Positions 1 to 7,728 of a DNA stretch of 38,229 bases are shown piece by piece (the first letter of the stretch is position 1; every line of letters begins with the position of its first letter). The notes under the pieces are model-generated. The model worked only from the letters and a program-made list of their open reading frames with translations. It searched no databases and was not told where the DNA came from. A program made the position numbers and the translations under genes. The stretch covers positions 1 through 38,229 of the forward strand of contig JAAANX010000026.1 of NCBI GenBank assembly GCA_009909085.1, given 5' to 3'. Origin of the DNA: Cyanobacteria bacterium GSL.Bin1 (GTDB lineage Bacteria > Cyanobacteriota > Cyanobacteriia > Cyanobacteriales > Rubidibacteraceae).

Positions 1-64
1 TAGCTGATCTCAAGCTAGGGAGTAATGGGTTAACGCTGTAGAAAGTGTTAATGAGGTAGGAGGC

Positions 65-1210
65 TTATCTAATATGCGTTGTGTACGTTGTAAGCGACAT
101 AAAGGCGTTAATATCACGATCTTCGCAATGACCACAATGCTGGCAATGATGAATTCGGTCACTCAATGTCTTTTTGGTGATTTCCCAACATTTAGCGCAT
201 CTTTGGGTCGGCTTAAGTGTCCGTGTTGGAGCTTCGGTGTAGATACCACCAGCTTCCTCAACTTTATACTTGAGATTGTCCTTGGTCATCCCAATAGCCA
301 CATCAAGCATTGACCGATTAAGCCCTGCTTTCTGAGGTTTACCTTTGCCTTTAGCCTTGCGGGTCATTCCTTTAAGCTTAAGCTGTTCCGTAGCAACCAA
401 GCTATTACTGCTGACAATTTGTGCTGCTACTTGATGCGACCAATCATGACGTTGATTGGCAACTTTTTTCTTAACCTTGCTGATTTGTTTTTGGTACTTC
501 TTCCAACGACGAGAAGCCTTAACTCTACGCTTTTCGGGGCGACGTTTGCGCCTTAATTTCTTAGAGAGTCGGTTTTCCTTAGTCTTAGCCTTAGCTTGGA
601 ATCTAGGAGCTTCGATAAACTCTCCATCGGAAGTGGCTATAGCAGACTTACATCCGAAATCAAGACCGATTGCACCTGTCCGAGTCTCTCTAATTGGTTC
701 GCATTTGACGGTTATACTTGCGTACCACTTTTGACCATCCCAAACTATCGTGCAAGTGGTAGGCTTCCCCCAAGTTCTGGCTTGTCCACGCATCCGAATC
801 TTTAAGCCTAAATCTCTGAGTTCTAGGTAGCCGTGTTTTCCTTCTGTATGAGCTTTCCAGCCTGCACTACAGGGATACGTCCACCCACGATATTTCCGTT
901 TGGCTTTGAACTTAGGATACTTACCTAATCCTTTGAAAAACCGTTGAAAAGCGAAATCAACTCGTTTTAAGGTGGCTTGGAGCGTGTGACTGCCGAATTG
1001 CTTATATTCCTTTAACTCTTCTTTGAAATCAGGAAGACTATTCTGTTGGTCAAAGTAATTTACCGAGTTTCCAAACTTTTGATACTGAACTTTTCGATTT
1101 GAAAGAGCAGCATTATACAAGTCGCAGTGGGCTTTTCTCGCATAATGGAGTTTTTGCTCTGCGGACTGATTAGGATAAAGTTTGAAAGTGATTCGGCCGG
1201 TTGTTGCCAT
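65..1210 (-). CDS. tnpB: TnpB, RNA-guided nuclease-like transposon protein
   Basis: A 381-residue TnpB of the IS200/IS605-IS1341 type. TnpB proteins are RuvC nucleases that use an RNA from the element's 3' end to cut DNA and so help retain the element. The split RuvC site is complete: Asp184 in IGLDFG, Glu275 in VATEQL and the DRD at 364-366. A zinc ribbon lies between the last two (Cys338/341 and Cys356/359). A very basic stretch covers residues 217-250. The ATG is followed by the usual short beta-strand N-terminus. No tnpA is in reach, so this is a tnpB-only element or a solo domesticated copy. The 3' end, where the guide RNA would be, lies at the left window edge and is probably cut off. 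The gene is divergent from a small RHH gene. No HIP1 site lies inside it. Confidence 0.93.
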   Translation of the reverse strand: MATTGRITFKLYPNQSAEQKLHYARKAHCDLYNAALSNRKVQYQKFGNSVNYFDQQNSLPDFKEELKEYKQFGSHTLQATLKRVDFAFQRFFKGLGKYPKFKAKRKYRGWTYPCSAGWKAHTEGKHGYLELRDLGLKIRMRGQARTWGKPTTCTIVWDGQKWYASITVKCEPIRETRTGAIGLDFGCKSAIATSDGEFIEAPRFQAKAKTKENRLSKKLRRKRRPEKRRVKASRRWKKYQKQISKVKKKVANQRHDWSHQVAAQIVSSNSLVATEQLKLKGMTRKAKGKGKPQKAGLNRSMLDVAIGMTKDNLKYKVEEAGGIYTEAPTRTLKPTQRCAKCWEITKKTLSDRIHHCQHCGHCEDRDINAFMSLTTYTTHIR

Positions 1211-1219
1211 AACCTATTT

Positions 1220-1257
1220 AAGTTAAACTTAGGCTAGTATAGCCTACGAAAAGCCTA
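1220..1257. promoter_or_regulatory. Divergent tnpB/RHH spacer with nested dyads
   Basis: The 48-bp spacer holds two inverted repeats: AAGTT-A-AACTT (1220-1230) and TAGGCT-N5-AGCCTA (1230-1246). A third AGCCTA half-site follows at 1252-1257, just before the RHH start codon. Repeated half-sites between a DNA-binding protein gene and its divergent neighbour are typical of an autoregulatory operator. That RHH binds here is inferred. Confidence 0.5.
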
Positions 1258-1258
1258 C

Positions 1259-1396
1259 ATGACAACCAGAGATAAATTTATTAAAATCCGCTTATCAGAG
1301 GAAGAGCAAGACAAACTAAAAAGATTTGCTGAAAGCAAAGGATGGAGTCAAGCTCAAGCAGTAAGAGATTGGATTAGAAGGCTACCCCAAAAATAG
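1259..1396 (+). CDS. Small ribbon-helix-helix (RHH) DNA-binding protein
   Basis: A 45-residue protein starting MTTRDKFIKIRLSEEEQDKL. The pattern is a short beta-strand with alternating residues (FIKIRLS), then two helices joined by a turn (EEEQDKLKRFAESKG, then WSQAQAVRDWIRRL). This is the minimal MetJ/Arc-type RHH fold, whose dimers read DNA with the beta-ribbon. It starts 48 bp from the divergent tnpB start and ends in TAG. RHH genes of this size are often missed by gene callers. The likely role is repression of itself and of tnpB. It could alternatively be an antitoxin, but no toxin gene follows. Confidence 0.7.
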   Translation: MTTRDKFIKIRLSEEEQDKLKRFAESKGWSQAQAVRDWIRRLPQK

Positions 1397-1495
1397 ATGG
1401 ATATCTCAAGGCATTGAGCCTTTCGACGATTGTTGCTTCGTTAGTATATTAAAAGTTAACTGGCTACGCGATCGCGCATTCTTCAAAGGAAAAAC

Positions 1496-2470
1496 ATGGC
1501 AAAAACGCTTAGCAATAAGGTTGCACTGGTTACGGGGGCAACCCGAGGAATTGGCAAAGGAATTGCCATTGGGTTAGGGGAAGCCGGTGCAACCGTTTAT
1601 ATTACCGGTCGTACCCTCAACGCCACCGCAGATCAGTCAGGAAGTCTGACCGAAACTCAGTCTGCAGTCGAAGAAGCAGGCGGAACTTGTATTCCGGTAC
1701 AAGTGGATCACAGTGATGATGAACAAGTCAGACAGCTATTTGAACAGATTGAACGAGAACAAAATGGGCAGCTTGATCTGCTCGTCAATAATGTTTTTGC
1801 CGGGGTGAAAACCCTAGCAGAAGCTTCTGGGGAACCCTTTTGGAAAAATGAGCCAAGTTTGTGGGATGCAGTAGCGAATGTGGGGTTACGGAGTCATTAT
1901 GTAACTAGTATTTATGCAGCGCGGTTAATGAGTCAACGGAAACAGGGGTTAATTTGTACGATTTCTTCTTGGGGCGGAATGTCTTATATTTTTGGCGCTG
2001 CCTATGGCGTAGGGAAAGCAGCTTGTGATCGCCTAGCAGCCGATATGGCAGTAGAACTCAAATCAGAAAATATTACTTCGGTTGCCATTTGGCCAGGAAT
2101 TGTCGGGACCGAACAATTTAGCCAGTTTGCCGAACAGATGCAGGGAGAAGACAATCTCGATCCGCAACAGTCTGTCTTGCGCGATCGCTATAACTGGGAA
2201 ACCCCTCTCCTAACTGGACGAGTCATTGCTACCCTCGCCTCGGATCCTAATCCCTTACGCTTAACGGGGAAGGTGCAAATTGTTGCTGAACTGGCGCAAC
2301 GCTATCAAATCAAAGATCAAGATGGCAATCTTCCTGCTTCCCTCCGTTCTCTGAAGTTTATTCTTCCGTCGGCTATCCCTGCTTTGAGACAATATTCTTG
2401 GCTGATCCCTGACTTTAAGGTGCCTTGGTTGATTTTGCTGTTAGGCGTTTTGCCCTCACCGAAGATTTGA
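1496..2470 (+). CDS. SDR family oxidoreductase (DHRS1-like)
   Basis: A 324-residue short-chain dehydrogenase/reductase. The N-terminal Rossmann motif TGATRGIG (residues 13-20) binds NAD(P)H. The NNVFAG stretch near residue 98 replaces the usual NNAG. Ser157/158, Tyr170 and Lys174 (YGVGK) form the catalytic set. The enzyme is longer than the usual 250 residues because of a C-terminal extension with a hydrophobic end, a length and layout like the DHRS1 subgroup. Its substrate cannot be read from sequence. AAAGGA precedes the ATG at good spacing and a HIP1 site lies just upstream. It opens a three-gene unit: the next gene begins 3 bp after its stop. Confidence 0.9.
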   Translation: MAKTLSNKVALVTGATRGIGKGIAIGLGEAGATVYITGRTLNATADQSGSLTETQSAVEEAGGTCIPVQVDHSDDEQVRQLFEQIEREQNGQLDLLVNNVFAGVKTLAEASGEPFWKNEPSLWDAVANVGLRSHYVTSIYAARLMSQRKQGLICTISSWGGMSYIFGAAYGVGKAACDRLAADMAVELKSENITSVAIWPGIVGTEQFSQFAEQMQGEDNLDPQQSVLRDRYNWETPLLTGRVIATLASDPNPLRLTGKVQIVAELAQRYQIKDQDGNLPASLRSLKFILPSAIPALRQYSWLIPDFKVPWLILLLGVLPSPKI

Positions 2471-2473
2471 AGG

Positions 2474-3280
2474 ATGACAGAATTAAAAAATAGCGCGATC
2501 GCGCTGACGGGTGCAGCAGGAGGGTTTGGTCAAGAATTTACTCGCCAACTTTTGCAAGCTGGCAGTCATCTGATTTTGACAGACTTAGATGAAACGATTC
2601 TACAAGAGCGAGTTACAGCGATTCAAAAGGAAATTAAAACGGGCAAGGTGATTGCTTGTTTTGGCAGTGATTTATCAACCCCTGAGGGCGCACACAAATT
2701 CTATGAAGCCGTCAAAGCCTTGAATTGTCCCGTTGATATTTTAATTAATAACGCTGGGGTTGCTTGCTATGGTCGCATGGATGAAGTGCCGTCTGAAAAA
2801 TGGGAACAGTTGATGCAAGTGAACCTACTCGCCCCAATGCGCCTAACTTCGCTGTTTATGACAGATATGATTGACCGTCAACAAGGGCATATTGTCAATA
2901 TTTCCTCTCTCGCTGGATACATTGCCCCGGCAGGATTGGCTCACTACAGTGCCAGTAAATTTGGTTTACGGGGCTTCACCGAAGGACTTTTTAATGAAGT
3001 AAAGCGCTACAACGTAAAAGTAACAGGAGTTTATCCCTTTTTTAGCCGTACTCCCCTTTTACAATCGACAAAATACGGAAGCCTTTCCCAAGAAACGACT
3101 GGTATTTCTGATGATATGGCAACCGATCCCGCGAAAGTGATTGCAGCAACAATCGCAGGGATTAAACGCAATCAACTGCACGTTTTTCCGGATCGAACGG
3201 CAAAAGTTCTATCTTTACTGAAACGCTTTGTTCCTAGTGTAGTGGCTTGGGGAAGCGAAAAATTTAAGCCGAAAAAATAA
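2474..3280 (+). CDS. SDR family oxidoreductase
   Basis: A classical 268-residue SDR. TGAAGGFG (12-19) is the cofactor loop, Asp37 at the end of the second strand (TDLDE) suggests NAD(H) preference, NNAG is at 92-95, and the catalytic residues are Ser144/145, Tyr158 and Lys162 (YSASK). The C-terminal part resembles the SDR group that includes cyanobacterial and mycobacterial ketoacyl or alcohol dehydrogenases, but no substrate can be assigned. It is 3 bp from the preceding SDR and 2 bp from the following monooxygenase, so the three are almost certainly co-transcribed and translationally coupled. Confidence 0.9.
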   Translation: MTELKNSAIALTGAAGGFGQEFTRQLLQAGSHLILTDLDETILQERVTAIQKEIKTGKVIACFGSDLSTPEGAHKFYEAVKALNCPVDILINNAGVACYGRMDEVPSEKWEQLMQVNLLAPMRLTSLFMTDMIDRQQGHIVNISSLAGYIAPAGLAHYSASKFGLRGFTEGLFNEVKRYNVKVTGVYPFFSRTPLLQSTKYGSLSQETTGISDDMATDPAKVIAATIAGIKRNQLHVFPDRTAKVLSLLKRFVPSVVAWGSEKFKPKK

Positions 3281-3282
3281 CA

Positions 3283-4584
3283 ATGAATAGCACCACACAC
3301 AAGCAATTAATCATCGGCGCTGGATTTGTTGGCTTAGGAATTGCTCAAGCCCTCAAAGCAGCCGATATTCCTTACGATCAAGTTGATGCCAGTGATGATA
3401 TTGGCGGAAATTGGTATCACGGCGTTTATGAAACCGCTCATATTATTTCCTCGAAGAAAGTCACCCAGTTTTCCCATTTTCCAATGCCTAGGCACTATCC
3501 TGACTTCCCCAGTGCGAAACAAATGCGGGATTATTTACATGCTTTTGCTGACTATTTTCACTTACGCCCCCATATTGAACTGAACCAGAAAGTTATTGAT
3601 GTGCGACCCATCGAAGATAATCTTTGGCAAGTGACCTTTGCCAATCAAGAACAACGAATCTATAAAGGGGTTATCTTATGTAACGGTCATCACTGGTGTC
3701 GGCGTTTTCCCGAATTCAAGGGAGAGTTTTCCGGTAAAATCATTCACTCTAAAGATTACAAAACACCGGACCAACTTCGTGGAAAGCGGGTTTTAGTCAT
3801 TGGTGGCGGCAATTCCGGGTGCGATTTAGCAGCAGAAGCAGCGCGAGTGGGGGCAAAAAGCGTTCTGAGTTTGCGTGAGTCAGTCTGGTTTATTCCCAAA
3901 ACATTTGCTGGCAAGCCGGTGGTAGATTTAATTCGAGGCTGGATGCCGGAGTGGCTCCAACGGTTGATGGTTTATGGCATTATTCGCATCACCTTCGGGA
4001 AACATGAAGATTATGGGATGGCAAAACCCCAACATCGCATCTTTGAGAAGCATCCCACTCTCAATAGCGAAATCCCCTATTACATCAAACATGGTCGAAT
4101 TACTCCCAAGCCAGAAGTCCAGCAGTTAGACGGTGACAAGGTTGAATTTGTTGATGGGACACGGGAAGTGTTTGATCTAATTGTTTGTGCTACAGGTTAT
4201 GATGTTGCTTATCCTTTTTTACCGGAAGAACTGCAACGAGTCAAAGGAACTGTGGTTGAATGCTATGGCGGTTCTTTTCTCGCCGATTATAGAGGATTAG
4301 CTTATGTGGGCTGGGGACAGGCCAGAGGCGGTGTCGGTTCTCTGATTTCAGCCTATGGTCCCCTCTTTGCCCGCTGTTTGCAACTTCAAGACGAGATTAA
4401 GGTTCCGATTGGTCGTGTTTTTCAGGAAATGGGACAATCGTTACCCAAAACTCATCTTTCTGATCCTCAGCAAGTGTTTCGACAATTAAAGTTACTCAAG
4501 CTTGGTTTCAATTTAGTTGAGAAGAAAGCGCATCAGGTTGACAAAACCAATCCTAACTTTTGTAACCGCCCTCTGCAAGCGTAA
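3283..4584 (+). CDS. Flavin-containing monooxygenase (FMO/BVMO-like)
   Basis: A 433-residue FAD/NADPH monooxygenase. The first dinucleotide fold is GAGFVG (12-17) and the second GGGNSG (174-179). Between them lies FSGKIIHSKDYK (149-160), a match to the FMO/Baeyer-Villiger fingerprint FxGxxxHxxxY. A CATGYD motif near the C-terminus is typical of FMOs. These enzymes insert one oxygen from O2 into N-, S- or carbonyl substrates. Coupling with two SDRs suggests a chain in which an alcohol is oxidised to a carbonyl that the monooxygenase then attacks. No hydrolase follows, so the end product is unknown. Confidence 0.88.
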   Translation: MNSTTHKQLIIGAGFVGLGIAQALKAADIPYDQVDASDDIGGNWYHGVYETAHIISSKKVTQFSHFPMPRHYPDFPSAKQMRDYLHAFADYFHLRPHIELNQKVIDVRPIEDNLWQVTFANQEQRIYKGVILCNGHHWCRRFPEFKGEFSGKIIHSKDYKTPDQLRGKRVLVIGGGNSGCDLAAEAARVGAKSVLSLRESVWFIPKTFAGKPVVDLIRGWMPEWLQRLMVYGIIRITFGKHEDYGMAKPQHRIFEKHPTLNSEIPYYIKHGRITPKPEVQQLDGDKVEFVDGTREVFDLIVCATGYDVAYPFLPEELQRVKGTVVECYGGSFLADYRGLAYVGWGQARGGVGSLISAYGPLFARCLQLQDEIKVPIGRVFQEMGQSLPKTHLSDPQQVFRQLKLLKLGFNLVEKKAHQVDKTNPNFCNRPLQA

Positions 4585-4660
4585 TCCCTACCTAATCAGG
4601 TTCATATTACGGATGTTTGGTTATCTTAGTGGGTTTATAGTTTAATTTTGGTTACACATA

Positions 4661-4694
4661 CTCCTCATAGCAAAGGAGGCAGCTGCATTTTTTT
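4661..4694 (+). terminator. Putative intrinsic terminator after the SDR-FMO operon
   Basis: CTCCT (4661-4665) pairs with AGGAG (4674-4678). A self-complementary GCAGCTGC follows, and then seven T residues (4688-4694). It lies 77 bp after the monooxygenase stop and before the pipX promoter region. The stem is short, so the call is moderate. Confidence 0.45.
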
Positions 4695-4819
4695 ATATCT
4701 TTTCTCAATGATGAATATAGAGTACTGTGATGCGATCGCGCCCAAAGCAAGATATCATCTATATTATCGTTCCCTGTTTCCAGGAACTGTTACTTAACTC
4801 ACTGCTCCTTCCTGCAATG

Positions 4820-4833
4820 GTAATCAGAGATAC
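4820..4833 (+). promoter_or_regulatory. NtcA-type binding site upstream of pipX
   Basis: The sequence is GTA-ATCAGAGA-TAC, an exact match to the NtcA consensus GTA-N8-TAC, ending 38 bp before the pipX ATG. NtcA is the CRP-family nitrogen regulator of cyanobacteria and PipX is its co-activator. A clear -10 hexamer at the ideal distance is not visible (TTACGT near 4857 is the best candidate), so the mode of action is uncertain. Confidence 0.55.
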
Positions 4834-4871
4834 TTGTTGAGAGTTCTGGGCGAACATTACGTAAAAGTTGA

Positions 4872-5144
4872 ATGAATACTAACGAAACTTATCTGAATCA
4901 CCCTACTTTTGGCTTACTCTATCGAGTTTGCCTTGTTGAGCCAAATCGAGAGATCTTTACCACGCTTTATGCCCAACGTCTCTTTTTTTTGGTAACAGTC
5001 AATGAGGAAGGGTTAGCTTTTGAGCCCAAAAGTCGGTCGGAAGCCCGTTTACTCATCGAAAATCGGTTACGGAAATTGCGACGCCTAGGGGCAAAAGAAG
5101 ACTACTCTGCCTTAAGTGAGACTTATAAACGTATTTTTCAATGA
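4872..5144 (+). CDS. pipX: PipX, PII-interacting co-activator of NtcA
   Basis: A 90-residue protein with the highly conserved PipX N-terminus (YLNHPTFGLLYRVCLVE, then LYAQRLFFLV), which forms the Tudor-like domain, followed by C-terminal helices (RLLIENRLRKLRR). Under low 2-oxoglutarate PipX is held by PII (GlnB). When nitrogen is scarce it is released and stabilises active NtcA on target promoters. It overlaps pipY by 4 bp, which fits the known linkage and balance between the two products. The ATG at 4872 gives the standard family length. An NtcA-type site lies just upstream. Confidence 0.95.
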   Translation: MNTNETYLNHPTFGLLYRVCLVEPNREIFTTLYAQRLFFLVTVNEEGLAFEPKSRSEARLLIENRLRKLRRLGAKEDYSALSETYKRIFQ

Positions 5145-5815
5145 CGGTTAATTTAACAAAACGCATTCAAGAACTTCGTGAAACCATCCCCCCAGAGGTC
5201 AGGTTAATTGCAGTTACCAAAACGGTTTCCGTTGAGAAGATACGAGAAGCGTATGCTGCAGGAATTCGAGATTTTGGTGAAAATAAAATTCAAGAAGCCC
5301 TAACCAAACAAGAAGAATTACAAGATTTAAATGATGTTTGTTGGCACTTTATTGGTCATCTCCAAACCAATAAAGCAAAACTCGCTTTAACGCATTTCCA
5401 TTGGATTCATACCTGTGATCGCCTAAAAATTGCTCAACGTCTTGATCGCTTCACCGCAGAATTAGACATTACTCCGCCTAACCTTCTCCTGCAAGTGAAA
5501 CCATTGCCTGACCCTAACAAATATGGCTGGACCATTCCGGAATTATTAGCTACCCTTGCCACCCTTGATCAATATCAAAACTTAAAAATTCAGGGATTGA
5601 TGACAATTCTGCCTTTCAATCAGTCTCCGTCAGCAGTGCAGGCTGGGTTTGAAAAAGTTCGTGATTTAGCGCGGGAGATTGATCAAAAAAATTACTCTCA
5701 TCTGGCCATGAAAGAGCTTTCGATGGGAATGTCAGCCGATTACCAGCTGGCGATCAAAGCTGGAGCAACTATGATTCGTTTAGGGCGTACAATTTTCGGT
5801 GAACGCCCCGTTTAA
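5141..5815 (+). CDS. pipY: PipY, YggS/PROSC family PLP homeostasis protein
   Basis: A 224-residue member of the COG0325 (YggS/YlmE/PLPBP) family, single-domain PLP-binding proteins that control vitamin B6 and amino-acid homeostasis rather than catalyse a known reaction. Lys27 in AVTKT is the PLP lysine. HFIGHLQTNKAK, the SMGMSADY stretch and the C-terminal RLGRTIFGER are the phosphate-binding and barrel motifs of the family. Its ATG overlaps the pipX stop, so translation is coupled. The order pipX-pipY-sepF-proC matches the yggS-sepF-proC synteny found in many bacteria. Confidence 0.95.
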   Translation: MTVNLTKRIQELRETIPPEVRLIAVTKTVSVEKIREAYAAGIRDFGENKIQEALTKQEELQDLNDVCWHFIGHLQTNKAKLALTHFHWIHTCDRLKIAQRLDRFTAELDITPPNLLLQVKPLPDPNKYGWTIPELLATLATLDQYQNLKIQGLMTILPFNQSPSAVQAGFEKVRDLAREIDQKNYSHLAMKELSMGMSADYQLAIKAGATMIRLGRTIFGERPV

Positions 5816-6136
5816 CAAAACGAAATAAAAAAGATTTTTCAAATGTAAAAATTAAGAGTAAAATTAGCGTGAACTTTGTAATAAAAGTTAGAGTTAACAG
5901 TGGTGTTAGAAGAAAGTCTGAAGATTAGTTTCATCAGATCAGCTAACATCTACCGTAAATGATCCTCTATTATCCCTCCAGGACAAAAAATATTTGAGAT
6001 CACTCTCTCAAGTTAGATAAACCTGGATTTTAGGTCAAAGAAATAGATATAAGAGGTTCCGTGTTTATCCTCTATTCACAATCACAAAAGAGGGTTAACA
6101 TTAATCAATGGCATTACTTTGTGAGGAATAAAAACT
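5816..6136. other. Intergenic region upstream of sepF
   Basis: 321 bp of AT-rich sequence without a credible ORF. It must carry the sepF leader, and GAGGAAT precedes the sepF ATG. I see no convincing terminator, NtcA site or consensus promoter here. Confidence 0.5.
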
Positions 6137-6733
6137 ATGAGTAACGTATTGAACAAATTTAAAGACTTTATTGGTATTAATGAAGCTGATGATCTTGATG
6201 ATGATTATCTTGACGAGGAAGACCTAGATGATGCCCACTATTCAGCTCAACCGGGCGTAACTGCCAGTCCCGAAGGTGAACCTCGGGCTCGGTATCAAAG
6301 ACGACCCAAGTTTACACCGGATGGACAAGAGGCAAAAAACACTTCTCCAAAAAGTAATGTGATCGGTATGCCGGGTGCAAATAATGGACCCAATGAAATT
6401 GTAATGCTTGAACCTCAATCCTTTGAGAAAATGGCAGAGGTCATTCAAGTGCTACGAGAACGCAAAACAGTGATTCTTAATTTAAATATGATGGAACCGG
6501 ACGATGCCCAGCGCGCTGTCGATTTTGTTGCGGGCGGCACTTATGCCATTGATGGTCATCAAGAACGGGTCGGAGAAAGCATTTTTCTGTTTACGCCAAG
6601 TTGCGTCCAAGTGAGTAGTCGTTCCCATACCACCCAAGGGACTACTGGTTCTCAATCAGGAACGCAAGCCAATGTCCATCCCATGCCTCCCACAGGGAAT
6701 TGGCAAAAACCAGAAAACCCGATCGCGCAATAG
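6137..6733 (+). CDS. sepF: SepF (Cdv2), FtsZ-associated cell division protein
   Basis: A 198-residue SepF. The N-terminal helix ([13 protein letters not shown]) is the membrane-targeting amphipathic segment. A very acidic linker follows ([15 protein letters not shown], residues 18-32). The globular SepF domain spans about residues 85-165, with [33 protein letters not shown] and the closing [15 protein letters not shown]. SepF bundles FtsZ filaments and tethers them to the membrane and is essential in cyanobacteria, which lack FtsA. A Gln/Ser/Thr-rich tail follows the domain. It is 47 bp before proC. Confidence 0.95.
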   Translation: MSNVLNKFKDFIGINEADDLDDDYLDEEDLDDAHYSAQPGVTASPEGEPRARYQRRPKFTPDGQEAKNTSPKSNVIGMPGANNGPNEIVMLEPQSFEKMAEVIQVLRERKTVILNLNMMEPDDAQRAVDFVAGGTYAIDGHQERVGESIFLFTPSCVQVSSRSHTTQGTTGSQSGTQANVHPMPPTGNWQKPENPIAQ

Positions 6734-6780
6734 GATAAAATTAAACCGCATAGTAACGACAAGCGAGTTCGTCAATAATA

Positions 6781-7599
6781 GTGTCTATACGGTTTGGAAT
6801 GATCGGTGGCGGGGTGATGGGTGAAGCGATCCTCTCCCGCCTTATCGCCGAAAAAATTTATTCTCCAGAAACAGTTTTGGTGAGTGACCCTTCACCCCAA
6901 AGACGAGGGGAGTTAGCCCAGCGCTATCACGTTGCAGTGACAGAAAGTAATCGCCAGGTGATGCAGTCCACTTCAGAAGTCTTATTACTGGCGGTGAAAC
7001 CCCAAGTTTTACCTCGCATTGAATCGGATTGGGATGGTGCGAAGGAAAATATTGAACATTTACCTTTATTAATTTCGATTTTGGCAGGGATTCCGATTTT
7101 GCGCCTCAAAGCGGGGTTAGATCCTCTGCCGGTGGTACGAGTAATGCCTAACACCAATGCCACCGTAGGAGAGAGTATGAGCGCGATTGCGACCGGATCT
7201 GGCTTGCGACCGGAACAACTGACTCTGGCTAAAACGATTCTCGGCGCGATCGGAGAAGTCGTGGAAGTTCCCGAGTCAGCCATGGATGCCGTTACTGGTG
7301 TTGCTGGGTCAGGTCCTGCTTATGTGGCTCTCCTTATTGAATCTTTAGCCGATGGTGGGGTTGCTGCGGGATTGCCTCGCCCCACTGCCTTGCAGCTCGC
7401 GATTCAAACAGTTTTAGGAACAGCGACACTCTTACAAGAAGAACAACTCCATCCGGCCCAACTCAAAGATCGGGTAACCAGCCCCGGCGGAACCACTATT
7501 GCTGGAGTGACTGAATTAGAAGCAGCCGGGTTCCGATCAGCGGTGATTCAAGCTGTACAAGCGGCAACTGCTCGCTCTAAGGAATTGGGAAACGGTTGA
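6781..7599 (+). CDS. proC: Pyrroline-5-carboxylate reductase
   Basis: A 272-residue ProC, the last enzyme of proline synthesis (P5C + NAD(P)H to L-proline). The N-terminus has the Rossmann motif GMIGGGVMGEAI. The middle carries VMPNTNATVGES, and the C-terminal dimerisation domain has the signature VTSPGGTTIAGVTELE. The start is GTG at 6781, because there is no in-frame ATG before the Rossmann strand and GTG gives the normal length. It lies downstream of sepF, as in many bacteria. Confidence 0.95.
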   Translation: MSIRFGMIGGGVMGEAILSRLIAEKIYSPETVLVSDPSPQRRGELAQRYHVAVTESNRQVMQSTSEVLLLAVKPQVLPRIESDWDGAKENIEHLPLLISILAGIPILRLKAGLDPLPVVRVMPNTNATVGESMSAIATGSGLRPEQLTLAKTILGAIGEVVEVPESAMDAVTGVAGSGPAYVALLIESLADGGVAAGLPRPTALQLAIQTVLGTATLLQEEQLHPAQLKDRVTSPGGTTIAGVTELEAAGFRSAVIQAVQAATARSKELGNG

Positions 7600-7632
7600 T
7601 TATTTGCACTGACCAGCAACCAAAGAACAAAG

Positions 7633-7653
7633 GACCAATGACCAATGACTAAT
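7633..7653 (+). repeat. Tandem heptamer repeat (STRR-like)
   Basis: Three heptamers in a row, GACCAAT, GACCAAT and GACTAAT, in the proC-peroxiredoxin spacer. They resemble the short tandemly repeated repetitive sequences known from cyanobacterial intergenic DNA. No function is assigned. Confidence 0.55.
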
Positions 7654-7696
7654 TCCACTACTCAAAATCGTTATGACTATGATATAGTTGTAACAG

Positions 7697-7716
7697 TTAG
7701 TAAACTTTGTTACTAA
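7697..7716. promoter_or_regulatory. Perfect palindrome upstream of the peroxiredoxin gene
   Basis: TTAGTAA-ACTTTG-TTACTAA is a perfect 7-bp inverted repeat with a 6-bp centre, ending directly before the AAGGAG ribosome binding site. A wider GTAACA...TGTTAC pairing overlaps it. It could be an operator for a redox regulator or a leader hairpin. It does not match the PerR box pattern I know. Confidence 0.4.
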
Positions 7717-7728
7717 GGAGTATTTCCC

